From positions 1 through 36,051 of the IMG/VR virus record IMGVR_UViG_3300046007_014531: a stretch of 36,051 nucleotides of DNA. One strand, given 5' to 3'. The notes beneath the pieces are model-generated. The model did not search any database, had not been told where the DNA came from, and saw only the letters and a list, made by a program, of their open reading frames with translations. Positions 21,293-29,487 of this stretch are shown here, piece after piece. Every line of letters begins with the position of its first letter. The stretch's first letter is position 1. The position numbers and the translations under genes were made by a program. Source of the stretch: a virus.

Positions 21293-22065
21293 ATATCGAA
21301 TTAGTGGTTATCAACTATAGAACATATCATCTGCTACAAGAGTTTATTGATTCTTATTTAGACAATAAACCTTCAATAGATTCTCACTTGACGATTATTG
21401 ACGTAGACTCTACTGACGAATTTGATTCTCTGAACTTTCCGGAGGATTGTGTTTCTGCAGTACGAACCGACTGGAATCTTGGTTATGCTTTAGCGTGCAA
21501 CTACGCCGCCTACACATCTCAGTCAGATTATTTAGCATTTTTTAATGCTGATACTAGATTTATTAATGATACTTGTATTGACTATTGTGTAAACTTCATG
21601 GAAGAAAATCCAACTGTAGGTATAGTTGGGCCACTTCAATTTGACGAAAATAAAAAAGTTACCCACGCCGGAATCTTTGGTTCTCTATCTAAACCTAAGC
21701 ATCATGGTTGGAGATCCTCAGACATTGAGGCAATGAGATTTAATAGAAAAGCTGTCACTGTTTCAGGATCGGCTTTCTTTATTAGAAGAGATCTTTGGTC
21801 TAATTTGACCAACTGCGAGATCTATAGATCCCAGTTCCCTGATGTTATAGGCGCATTTCTTCCAACGCAGCACTACTATGAAGAGACAGGCTGCGCATAT
21901 CATGCCTATGCTCACGGCTACGATGTTTGGTATCTTGGTGAAGCAGAGATGATTCATCACTGGCATAAGTCTTCTCCAGTTGGATCTTCTGTCGATTCAA
22001 AGATGGGTGAAGCTAAGAAAATTTTTGTAGATTTTTGTGAAGCTCATGGAATAGATCATGACTAA
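21289..22065 (+). CDS. GT2 glycosyltransferase, rhamnosyltransferase-like
   Basis: This 258-residue GT2 enzyme starts at TTG, overlapping the previous stop. IELVVINYRTYHLLQEFIDS, then DWNLGYALACNYAA, FFNADTRF (metal-binding region) and VGIVGPLQFDENKKVTHAG match the rhamnosyltransferase-like branch. VSGSAFFIRRDLW and a His-rich EAEMIHHWHKSS close the catalytic domain. Its sugar is not determinable from sequence. Confidence 0.87.
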   Translation: MNIELVVINYRTYHLLQEFIDSYLDNKPSIDSHLTIIDVDSTDEFDSLNFPEDCVSAVRTDWNLGYALACNYAAYTSQSDYLAFFNADTRFINDTCIDYCVNFMEENPTVGIVGPLQFDENKKVTHAGIFGSLSKPKHHGWRSSDIEAMRFNRKAVTVSGSAFFIRRDLWSNLTNCEIYRSQFPDVIGAFLPTQHYYEETGCAYHAYAHGYDVWYLGEAEMIHHWHKSSPVGSSVDSKMGEAKKIFVDFCEAHGIDHD

Positions 22066-22774
22066 TATCTTTGCTTTGATGATCGTCAAGAACGAGTCTA
22101 ATAGATACCTTGAATCAGTTCTGAAACATCTTTCATGGTATGTAGATGATATCATCATTGTTGATGATCATTCAACTGACTCTACTGTTGATATTGCTTC
22201 ACGATTTGCCAGAGTTGAAAGTCGTCCCTGTGAGGTTCCATCTTTCTTGGAGGATGAATCACAATTTCGCCAGTTTGCTTGGAATCAACTTGAAGAAAGA
22301 TTGATGCCATCAACCGATGATTGGATTTTGTCTGTTGATGCAGATGAGTTCATTATTGCTGATCATCCAAGAGATGATTTAATTGATTTAACTAAAACTA
22401 CTGATGTTGGCGTAAACATTCCAATTCCAGAACTTTGGAATCTTGATCCACCAAAGATAAGAGTTGACGGCTTTTGGAATAAGAATATGGCGCCAAGATT
22501 TTTTAGGTATATGCCTGGTGGAGTATTTCCAAATAAAAAGATGGGCTGTCCTCCATATCCAACTTATGTAAAATCAAATGTTGTTTCTAATCATTTAGAA
22601 ATACTGCATGTCGGATATGCTGATCCAGATGATGTTCAAAATAAGTATGAGAGATATTCGACTTTTTCAGTCGGACATAGTTCGCAGCATATTGCTTCTA
22701 TTATAAAAAAGCCAACTCTCATAGATTACAATAGACATATTCCAAATATTTATAGAGGCAATGATGGACAATAA
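22058..22774 (+). CDS. GT2 glycosyltransferase, KNE type
   Basis: This 238-residue enzyme begins NIFALMIVKNESNRYLESVL and has YVDDIIIVDDHSTDSTVDIA and the metal site LSVDADEF. It resembles the leftward enzyme at 5436-6248 in N-terminal architecture, so the two may use related donors. Its C-terminal half is rich in Pro and aromatics (MPGGVFPNKKMGCPPYP). It overlaps both neighbours in the operon. Confidence 0.88.
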   Translation: MTNIFALMIVKNESNRYLESVLKHLSWYVDDIIIVDDHSTDSTVDIASRFARVESRPCEVPSFLEDESQFRQFAWNQLEERLMPSTDDWILSVDADEFIIADHPRDDLIDLTKTTDVGVNIPIPELWNLDPPKIRVDGFWNKNMAPRFFRYMPGGVFPNKKMGCPPYPTYVKSNVVSNHLEILHVGYADPDDVQNKYERYSTFSVGHSSQHIASIIKKPTLIDYNRHIPNIYRGNDGQ

Positions 22775-23363
22775 TATATCTGTAATTATTGGCACATTTG
22801 GATCTGACGCATGGAAGAGCAAAGCAGACTCAAGAGCAAATTTTTCTGTCTCTCAGCAGTCTCTGATTCCTGAGCATGTTTATGTGCATCTACCTAACGG
22901 GACTCTTGCTGAAGCGAGAAATTCTGGAGCTAGTAATGCCACTAAAGATTTTCTCTGCTTTTTAGATGCTGACGATTTTTTAGATAAAAATTTTATCTAT
23001 TCAATGAATCAGGCGATTCGAGATTCGAACTTTTCTTCAAAAGTTTTGTTCCAGCCAGCCACTAAAACTTTTCGTTCGGACGAGAATCCAATTGTTATAC
23101 CAAAGAAAAATATTTTTGTTTCAAATTATTTGATTATTGGAACCGTTGTTCATCGTCAGACATTTTTGGATGCTGGCGGGTTTCATGAACTTGATGCTTT
23201 TGAAGATTGGGATCTTTGGATAAGATGTTTTCTTTCCGGCTGCTCCAGTGTTTCAGTCAGTTCTGCAATTTATGAAGTTGCAAATGAGCCAAATTCCAGA
23301 AATAAGAATGATCCAAAGATTTTAAATAAGGCTTATAATTCGATCAGGGCAAAATATAGATGA
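22761..23363 (+). CDS. GT2 glycosyltransferase, short
   Basis: This 200-residue GT2 enzyme has NISVIIGTFG at the N-terminus, LAEARNSGASNATKDFLCFL followed by DADDF as the metal site, and AFEDWDLWIRCFLSG near the acceptor side. It is short, holding little beyond the catalytic GT-A core. Two ATG codons lie in tandem at the start. It overlaps the previous gene by 14 bases and the next by 4. Confidence 0.86.
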   Translation: MMDNNISVIIGTFGSDAWKSKADSRANFSVSQQSLIPEHVYVHLPNGTLAEARNSGASNATKDFLCFLDADDFLDKNFIYSMNQAIRDSNFSSKVLFQPATKTFRSDENPIVIPKKNIFVSNYLIIGTVVHRQTFLDAGGFHELDAFEDWDLWIRCFLSGCSSVSVSSAIYEVANEPNSRNKNDPKILNKAYNSIRAKYR

Positions 23364-24019
23364 TCTCTTTTTTAATTCCTTGGAATGATGGTGATATCTT
23401 TCGTGAAAGATCTTATAAATATAATATTTCTTATTTGACATCTTCTTTTCCAGATGCGGAGATTTGCATTGGTGGCGATAATGGAAATGTTTTCAATCGT
23501 TCTAAAGCCAGAAATAATGCTTTTAATAAATCCTCCAATGAAATCATATGTATTTTAGATGCTGATACTATTGTTCCAGCTACTTCAATCATCGAAGGTA
23601 TAAATTTAGTAAAATCAAAAAATACATGGGTCATCCCATATAATGACTACTATAATTTAACTAAAGAATATAGTAATTATATTATTGACAATATTGATGC
23701 TGCCGATCTTGATGAATCAAATTTTAAATACGATTTCAAGATCCTATCTTGGGCCGGCGCTCTGATTCTAACTAGAGAAATGTATTCTCGTCTTGGTGGC
23801 TACGATGAAGAATTTGAAGGATGGGGATGGGAAGACGTTGCATTTAGAATTAAATTAGACAACGAAATTTCTAAGCACATTAGATGTGGTTCTTATGTTG
23901 CTCATTTATGGCATCCTAGGAAAGATGCAGATTTTGGTAATTCATTTGAATTAAAAAATAGAAAACTGTTTGATCGCAAATATAGAAAAAAATATGGGTG
24001 GAAAGATGAGCGAATATAG
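23360..24019 (+). CDS. Galactosyltransferase-like GT-A enzyme
   Basis: This 219-residue enzyme combines a GT2-like start (ISFLIPWNDGDIFRERSYKY, KARNNAFNKSSNEIICILDA with DAD) with a C-terminal LGGYDEEFEGWGWEDVAFRI. That GW-GWED-R motif is the signature of GT7-C/beta-1,4-galactosyltransferase-like domains and of polypeptide GalNAc-transferases. This suggests transfer of a galactose- or GalNAc-type sugar. It sits centrally in the overlapping operon. Confidence 0.87.
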   Translation: MISFLIPWNDGDIFRERSYKYNISYLTSSFPDAEICIGGDNGNVFNRSKARNNAFNKSSNEIICILDADTIVPATSIIEGINLVKSKNTWVIPYNDYYNLTKEYSNYIIDNIDAADLDESNFKYDFKILSWAGALILTREMYSRLGGYDEEFEGWGWEDVAFRIKLDNEISKHIRCGSYVAHLWHPRKDADFGNSFELKNRKLFDRKYRKKYGWKDERI

Positions 24020-24818
24020 TTTTAAAAATCTTGAGAAAGTTGGAAGACTCGGAAATCAGCTTTTCCAAATTGCATGGACTTACGGTCAGGCGTTAAGCAA
24101 CAATGGTGATCCAACCATCATTCCATCTTGGGAGTATAGAAAGTATTTTTCTGTTCCAGATTCTTTATTTAGGGATGCTTCTGAAAATTCAATAGATGGT
24201 GGAACTGAATATTATCAAGAGTTGAGGTATTGGTCAGATTATTCTTCTGATGTATGGAATATGTTTCAGCCGTCAGATTATGCGCGATCAGAGCTAGAGA
24301 ATTATATTGGAAATATTAATGATGTCAACAACATGGAAAACTATGGATGTTCTATTCATCATCGTCTAGGAGATTATCTAAAGTATCCTAATCATTTTCC
24401 AATTCCTTCAAATCAATACTATATTTCTTCGATAGTAACCATTCTGGAATCAAATCCAGAAACAGTTTTTTATGTATTTTCTGATAATATTAAAAGAATA
24501 CGTAATATGTATAGACAAAACGATTTTACATCTAATTTGATCGAAGAAGGAAAGATGGTGTTTTTCAACGGAACACCTAGACCAGTTGAGGTTTCTGAAA
24601 GATTTGGTGAGCCATCAGATTGGCTTGATCTTTTTGCTATGAGTAAGTGCAAAAATCATATTATTGCTAACTCCACTTTTTCATGGTGGGGCGCATTTCT
24701 TTCCGCTGATGGAACTGTTATCTACCCTTCAGTCTGGTTTGGCTCAGATCCAGCTGTTTCATCTATTCCTTGGAGAAACATGATTCCGGAAAGTTGGGTT
24801 GAGATAGATGCTCATTAA
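24006..24818 (+). CDS. GT11 alpha-1,2-fucosyltransferase-like
   Basis: This 270-residue enzyme matches family GT11. VGRLGNQLFQIAWTYGQAL is the N-terminal signature, CSIHHRLGDYLK carries the H-x-R-x-GD donor motif, and FYVFSDNIK and IIANSTFSWWGAFLS complete the set. Known members transfer L-fucose from GDP-fucose in alpha-1,2 linkage. No GDP-fucose synthase is encoded here, but a GDP-mannose 3,5-epimerase is. Its product GDP-L-galactose is a close analogue. ATG 24006 is chosen for GGGTGGAAAG just upstream. Confidence 0.9.
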   Translation: MSEYSFKNLEKVGRLGNQLFQIAWTYGQALSNNGDPTIIPSWEYRKYFSVPDSLFRDASENSIDGGTEYYQELRYWSDYSSDVWNMFQPSDYARSELENYIGNINDVNNMENYGCSIHHRLGDYLKYPNHFPIPSNQYYISSIVTILESNPETVFYVFSDNIKRIRNMYRQNDFTSNLIEEGKMVFFNGTPRPVEVSERFGEPSDWLDLFAMSKCKNHIIANSTFSWWGAFLSADGTVIYPSVWFGSDPAVSSIPWRNMIPESWVEIDAH

Positions 24819-25416
24819 TTGGAATGATTTAAAAACATATATAAATTCAGAAATAACCGGAGTTTTACATGTTGGTGGACACCTTGCAGAAGAACTGGAT
24901 ATATATTCGTCAAACGGCATTGATCATGTGACCTGGGTAGAGGCCGATCGTTCAAGATCTGAAAAAATAAGGAAGCTAGTTCCCTCAAACCATCTTGTTG
25001 TTGAAGCGGTTGTTGGCGACGAAGATGGAAAGATTGTTACTTTCCATGAAGCAAATAATGGCCAGTCAAGTTCAATTCTTGAATTGGGAACTCATTTAGT
25101 TGAGCATCCTGAAGTTTATTATGTTTCTGAAAATCAATTTACTATGAGAAGAATTGATAGTTTAATTGAGGAATTTAATATACCCAATTTTAATTTTGTA
25201 AATCTTGACATTCAGGGTGCAGAACTTTTGGGTTTAATCGGCATGGGTCAAGCTCTTGATCAAGTTACATACATTTATACAGAAGTTAATAAAAAATCTT
25301 TATATGAAAACTGTTGTCTAATTTCCGACTTAGATATTTATCTAAAGGATTTTCAAAGAGTTATAACTGAGATAACTCAATTTGGCTGGGGAGATGCTTT
25401 CTATGTTAGAGCTTGA
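24808..25416 (+). CDS. FkbM-type SAM methyltransferase
   Basis: This 202-residue protein shows the FkbM pattern. GVLHVGGHLAEELDIY is the SAM-binding motif (VGGH at 22-25), VTWVEAD is the acidic loop, and RRIDSLIEEFNIPNFNFVNL followed by DIQGAELLGL is the diagnostic C-terminal part. FkbM enzymes O-methylate sugars or sugar-like hydroxyls, so this one probably caps or decorates the phage glycan. It overlaps the fucosyltransferase-like gene by 11 bases. Confidence 0.87.
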   Translation: MLINWNDLKTYINSEITGVLHVGGHLAEELDIYSSNGIDHVTWVEADRSRSEKIRKLVPSNHLVVEAVVGDEDGKIVTFHEANNGQSSSILELGTHLVEHPEVYYVSENQFTMRRIDSLIEEFNIPNFNFVNLDIQGAELLGLIGMGQALDQVTYIYTEVNKKSLYENCCLISDLDIYLKDFQRVITEITQFGWGDAFYVRA

Positions 25417-26056
25417 CGAAAATAGCGGACTCTGGTTTCGCCCTTCAACATCTGATGAATTTGTTTTGAATGAAATCTTTTTACACGATGTTTATGGATT
25501 GTCATCATTGAGCGATATTGAAACGGTTTTAGATATTGGTGGAAATATTGGGGCGTTCGCTGTTCAGATTTCCAGACTGTTTCCAAGTTGCTCAGTAACA
25601 ACTGTTGAACCTGAGCCAGATAATTTTTCTGTTCTTCAAAAGAATTGTTTAAATATAGATAATATTAGAATTATAAATAAGGCTGTTTGGTCACATTCTG
25701 ACGGTGTTGAAGTTGTTCCAGATTGTGGTGGGACTTCTGTTAGCTCTGGAGTCAATTCAGTTTCGGTTGATTCAATTTCTTTTGACCAGCTTTTAGATCA
25801 ATTTTCAAAAGTTGATCTTATGAAAATAGATATTGAAGGTGCGGAGGTTGAAGCAATTCTTAGCGCATCTCCAGAATCCTTACGTAAAATAAATAAAATA
25901 ACTGGAGAGTTTCATGGATATGACCCTCGATGGGGCGACTGGGTTAGATATCTTGGAGCTTTTTTTGAGCTAACAATTATTCCACATCCATATCCAGATC
26001 ATATTTATGGTGGAATTTTTTCTGGCGTTTCTAGAGCCAGAGAGGGGGAAGCGTGA
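25403..26056 (+). CDS. FkbM-type SAM methyltransferase
   Basis: This 217-residue protein is a second FkbM enzyme. VLDIGGNIGAFAVQIS (about 42-57), TTVEPEPDNFSVLQKN and VDLMKIDIEGAEVEAI are the canonical blocks. It is clearly divergent from its neighbour, so the two probably methylate different positions or sugars. ATG 25403 is preceded by GGGGAG at good distance. Earlier in-frame starts lack that spacing. Confidence 0.88.
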   Translation: MLELDENSGLWFRPSTSDEFVLNEIFLHDVYGLSSLSDIETVLDIGGNIGAFAVQISRLFPSCSVTTVEPEPDNFSVLQKNCLNIDNIRIINKAVWSHSDGVEVVPDCGGTSVSSGVNSVSVDSISFDQLLDQFSKVDLMKIDIEGAEVEAILSASPESLRKINKITGEFHGYDPRWGDWVRYLGAFFELTIIPHPYPDHIYGGIFSGVSRAREGEA

Positions 26057-26811
26057 ATTTTAAAATTATTGTTGCAGCTTATAAATGCCCAAATCTTATT
26101 GAGGCTTGTTTAAAGTCAATAGTAAATCAAGATTATGAAAATTATAATGTATGCATAGTTGATGATGATAGTGAAGCTGGCGAACAGTGGGATATCATAT
26201 CGCAATACTCAAAGGAGTATGGTTGGTCTTCAGCAAGAATGACTGATCGAATGGGGGCCATGCACAATCAAACATTTGCTATCAAAAAAATTTGTAAAGA
26301 TCCAGAAGATGTAATTGTATTTTTGGATGGTGATGATAAATTTTCCAATTCTGAAGTTTTAAGTTATATCAATAGTATTTATGAAGCAAATAATAAAGTT
26401 GAATTAACTTATGGATCCTACCGATCAGTTCCAGCTTCTTCAACCTGTCCCACTCCAAGAGCTTACCCTAGAGATGTTATATTAAATAAAAGCTATAGAA
26501 AGTTCGCTTCTAATGGTGGCGGAATTTATTTCAATCATTTGAGAACATTTAAATATAAACTTTTTCTACAAATGAATCCTGAAATAGATTTCAAAGATCA
26601 AAATGGTAATTGGTTCATGACATGTACTGATACTGCAATGATGATGCCCGCATTGGAACTTGCAGATCAGCATGTTTTTGTAGACAAAATTCTATATGAT
26701 TATACGAGCAATAATCCAATTTCAGATTGGAGAGTTTCTTCAAGATTGATAGATTCAAATCATGACTATATTTTAAATCGTTTAACGCCAAAGGTTAGAA
26801 ATGTTAAGTGA
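26053..26811 (+). CDS. GT2 glycosyltransferase
   Basis: This 252-residue GT2 enzyme starts at GTG in a 4-base overlap with the preceding gene. FKIIVAAYKCPNLIEACLKS and NVCIVDDDSEAGEQW are followed by VIVFLDGDDKFS with the metal-binding DGDD. The C-terminal region includes FMTCTDTAMMMPALELADQH. Substrate unknown. Confidence 0.88.
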   Translation: MNFKIIVAAYKCPNLIEACLKSIVNQDYENYNVCIVDDDSEAGEQWDIISQYSKEYGWSSARMTDRMGAMHNQTFAIKKICKDPEDVIVFLDGDDKFSNSEVLSYINSIYEANNKVELTYGSYRSVPASSTCPTPRAYPRDVILNKSYRKFASNGGGIYFNHLRTFKYKLFLQMNPEIDFKDQNGNWFMTCTDTAMMMPALELADQHVFVDKILYDYTSNNPISDWRVSSRLIDSNHDYILNRLTPKVRNVK

Positions 26812-27316
26812 AGAAAATTTTTATAAATTTGTTTTAGACTGCAAATCTGATAGAAAAATTTTTGTTGAAACCGGAACTGCTGTTGGCAACACATCAATTT
26901 GGGCTTCAAATTTTTTTGATTCTGTAATCACTGTTGAATATATGAATGACCTTTACAGGTCTTGTATTGAAAGATTTTGGAATGTTGATAACATTAAATT
27001 AATTCATGGAGATTCTTCTGAATGGATTGATTTGATTGTCCATAATGTTGACGAGGATGCTGTATGGTTTTTGGATGCGCACAACGTCAACCGTGAAGAT
27101 GGGTTAAGGCCACCAAGCGAAACTCCAGTTGTAGACGAGATTGTGGCAATTTTTAAAGCAGCATACAATCATATTGTCATTGTTGATGATTTAAGACTTT
27201 TTGGTTCAGAAGCCGGATATCCTTATTTAAATGAAATTAGAGATCTTGGCGATAAATATCGTTTCAATATCGAAGTGCATGAACAAAAAGATATTTTTGT
27301 GGCTAGGAGAATTTGA
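26801..27316 (+). CDS. Class I SAM methyltransferase-like protein
   Basis: This 171-residue protein has RKIFVETGTAVGNTSIW (motif I, VETGTAVGNT at 22-31), VITVEYMNDLY and a WFLDAHNVN metal- or substrate-site motif. IVIVDDLRLFG follows. The pattern recalls methyltransferase-like proteins of glycan clusters in phages and bacteria, although methyl transfer itself is unproven. It overlaps the epimerase start by one base. Confidence 0.75.
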   Translation: MLSEENFYKFVLDCKSDRKIFVETGTAVGNTSIWASNFFDSVITVEYMNDLYRSCIERFWNVDNIKLIHGDSSEWIDLIVHNVDEDAVWFLDAHNVNREDGLRPPSETPVVDEIVAIFKAAYNHIVIVDDLRLFGSEAGYPYLNEIRDLGDKYRFNIEVHEQKDIFVARRI

Positions 27317-28284
27317 TGAAAGCATTGGTCGCTGGGGCTGGCGGATTCATTGGCGGGCATTTGGTTAAAAGATTGCTGAACAACGGTTTTGATGTCGTTG
27401 CTGCAGATATCAAGCCCGCTTCTGACTGGTATCAGGTAGACAATAGATCTAATAATTTGTTTAATCTCGACCTTAAGTCTTATGGCAATTGCTTAATTGC
27501 AACAAATGAATGTGATCAAGTTTATAATCTGGCTGCAGATATGGGCGGCATGGGCTTTATTTCAAGTCACAGAGTTGACTGCATGGAGTCTGCTCTTATA
27601 ACTATCAACATTCTGAAAGCTTCAGAGTCTAACGATATTGACACATTCTTTTATGCTTCCTCAGCTTGTGTTTACAACGATTCTCTACAGTCGGTAGAAG
27701 ATGTTTCCTTAAAAGAGTCTGATGCTTGGCCAGCGGATCCTGAACCTGGTTATGGTTTAGAAAAACTTTTTGGCGAAGAAATAGCAATGTTTTACAGACA
27801 GGAAAAGAATATAAAAACTGTTATCGCTAGATTTCACAATATTTTTGGACCAAATGGGACTTTTGATGGGGGAAGAGAAAAGGCTCCTGCTGCTATTTGT
27901 AGAAAAGTTGCTCAGGCTTCATTGACTGGAGATCTTGAGATTGAAATTTGGGGTGACGGAAACCAGACAAGATCATTTCTGTATGTAGATGAATGTCTTG
28001 ATGGGATAGAAAAAATGGTTTCTGTTGGCTATGATAAGCCTCTAAATCTTGGAAGCAGTGAGCTTGTTTCGATCAATCAACTTGTTTCAATGGTTGAGAA
28101 TATTGCTGGAATTAAATTGAATAGAGTTTACAATCTTGATGCACCACAGGGTGTCAGGGGAAGAAACAGCAATAATGATTTGATTGATGAAATTCTTGGG
28201 TGGAAGCCGACTCAATCACTTGAGGTTGGCTTAGCTAAGACTTATGCTTGGATCAAGGATCAAGTTTACAATTCTGTCCCTTAA
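27316..28284 (+). CDS. GDP-mannose 3,5-epimerase-like
   Basis: This 322-residue NAD-dependent short-chain epimerase closely follows plant GDP-mannose 3,5-epimerase in memorable segments. The Rossmann motif is GAGGFIGGHL (7-16). ADMGGMGFI, SSACVY (C118), SLKESDAWPA, YGLEK (Y146, K150), RFHNIFGPNGTFDGG and REKAPAAICRK follow. C118, Y146, K150 and K189 match the known catalytic Cys, Tyr and Lys residues. The expected reaction is GDP-D-mannose to GDP-L-galactose (or GDP-L-gulose). AGGAGA (27305-27310) precedes ATG 27316. It is the last gene of the glycan operon. Confidence 0.88.
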   Translation: MKALVAGAGGFIGGHLVKRLLNNGFDVVAADIKPASDWYQVDNRSNNLFNLDLKSYGNCLIATNECDQVYNLAADMGGMGFISSHRVDCMESALITINILKASESNDIDTFFYASSACVYNDSLQSVEDVSLKESDAWPADPEPGYGLEKLFGEEIAMFYRQEKNIKTVIARFHNIFGPNGTFDGGREKAPAAICRKVAQASLTGDLEIEIWGDGNQTRSFLYVDECLDGIEKMVSVGYDKPLNLGSSELVSINQLVSMVENIAGIKLNRVYNLDAPQGVRGRNSNNDLIDEILGWKPTQSLEVGLAKTYAWIKDQVYNSVP

Positions 28285-28294
28285 TTTTGGGACA
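28275..28294 (+). terminator. Hairpin between glycan and packaging genes
   Basis: TGTCCC (28275-28280) pairs with GGGACA (28289-28294) around an 8-base AT loop that contains the stop codon of the epimerase. It sits in the only real gap between the glycan operon and the packaging genes. It may attenuate read-through, though no U-tract follows. Confidence 0.4.
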
Positions 28295-28314
28295 AAGATT
28301 CCGTAGGATTTTAT

Positions 28315-28977
28315 ATGTCTGATGATTTTGATGATTTTGATATTAGTCAAATAATAGATAGCGCAGATGGTGATACTGCGAATGGTGTTGAGGTAACCAC
28401 TCCATCTGGTGCAACCATAACGGTGATGAATCAGTCAGAAGCAGATTATTACGATCAAGTTCATCAAAGATATCTTCAGGACAACAAGTTCAAAAATGTT
28501 TCAGATATCCTTGAATTAGACAGAATTCTTATCATGGAATTAATGTGTTATCGCTGGGGCATTTGGATTCTTGCAGAAGAAGATTATTTTGGCAGAAAAG
28601 TAAATCCAACTGAAGTTCAAAAATCAATTGAAACTTATTCCAGAGAGATTCGTGGAATTAAAAAAGATCTTGGTATCGACAAGAGCACCAGAGACAAGGA
28701 TAAGGGCGACTCAGTTGCTGAATACATTCAGATGCTTGGAATCAGAGCTAAAGAGTTTGGCATTTCTAGAAACAATCAATCCGCAAAAGCTATAGAGATT
28801 TTGATGGAAGCTCGTGCCTTGATTACTCTTTATGAAAATTCTTCTGATGCAGAGAGAAAGGAATTTAAGGCGAATGTAGAAGATATAGTTACATGGTTTA
28901 AGTCTAAGTTTGAAGAATTTGAAACTATTGATGCTGCTCTGAGAAAAAATCAGGCTACTTGGATTCGTGATCTGTGA
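28315..28977 (+). CDS. Putative terminase small subunit or packaging accessory
   Basis: This 220-residue protein has an acidic N-terminus (DDFDDFDISQIIDSAD) and a mainly helical remainder with many charged repeats. Helical segments include LELDRILIMELMCYRWG and VQKSIETYSREIRGIKKDLG. No domain is recognised with certainty. Its place directly before an HTH protein and the large terminase suggests a packaging role. AGGA (28305-28308) precedes the ATG. Confidence 0.55.
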   Translation: MSDDFDDFDISQIIDSADGDTANGVEVTTPSGATITVMNQSEADYYDQVHQRYLQDNKFKNVSDILELDRILIMELMCYRWGIWILAEEDYFGRKVNPTEVQKSIETYSREIRGIKKDLGIDKSTRDKDKGDSVAEYIQMLGIRAKEFGISRNNQSAKAIEILMEARALITLYENSSDAERKEFKANVEDIVTWFKSKFEEFETIDAALRKNQATWIRDL

Positions 28978-29486
28978 TGGCAAAGAAGCAGTCCTGGGAT
29001 AAGAGATATCAGTCAATCAAGAAGTCTTATCCTCTAATAGATGATCCTGATTGGAATAATGCAATATCAGATGATGATACTTTTATTAAAGTTCTTGGAG
29101 ATATTTTAAAATCAGAGAGAAAAATTTCTACTCCTGGCAAGAGGCCAAGTTTAAATAAGTCTGATGGGATAGAGAAATTAAATCGAATACTTGAGAGAGA
29201 CTATTCTGATTCAGAATTTTGTATTGCGTTCAAAAATCTGGTTGGGCAGAGATCGGTTCGTGCTATTAACGCTAAAACAGGATTAAGCAAGTCTCATGTT
29301 CAGAGATTGTTGACTGGGGCGGATGATCCATCCATTGAAACAATGGAAAAAATTGCTACTGCTTTTCGAAAGCATCCTTCATATTTTTTAGAGTATAGAA
29401 GTTTTAAAGTTCTTCAAAGTATCAATGATTTTTTAATTAAAAATCCTGAAACTGCTACAACTTGGTATAAAAAGGTTTGGGGATAA
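28977..29486 (+). CDS. HTH protein, possible terminase small subunit
   Basis: This 169-residue protein has a Cro/C1-type helix-turn-helix: RSVRAINAKTGLSKSHVQRL, then LTGADDPSIETMEKIATAFR. The following HPSYFLEYRSFK is typical of helix-turn-helix regulators with variable C-termini. Immediately upstream of the terminase, it may be the DNA-recognition small terminase subunit or a late regulator. The ATG at 28977 shares its A with the previous TGA stop. A GTG three bases earlier is possible. Confidence 0.7.
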   Translation: MAKKQSWDKRYQSIKKSYPLIDDPDWNNAISDDDTFIKVLGDILKSERKISTPGKRPSLNKSDGIEKLNRILERDYSDSEFCIAFKNLVGQRSVRAINAKTGLSKSHVQRLLTGADDPSIETMEKIATAFRKHPSYFLEYRSFKVLQSINDFLIKNPETATTWYKKVWG

Positions 29487-29487
29487 A

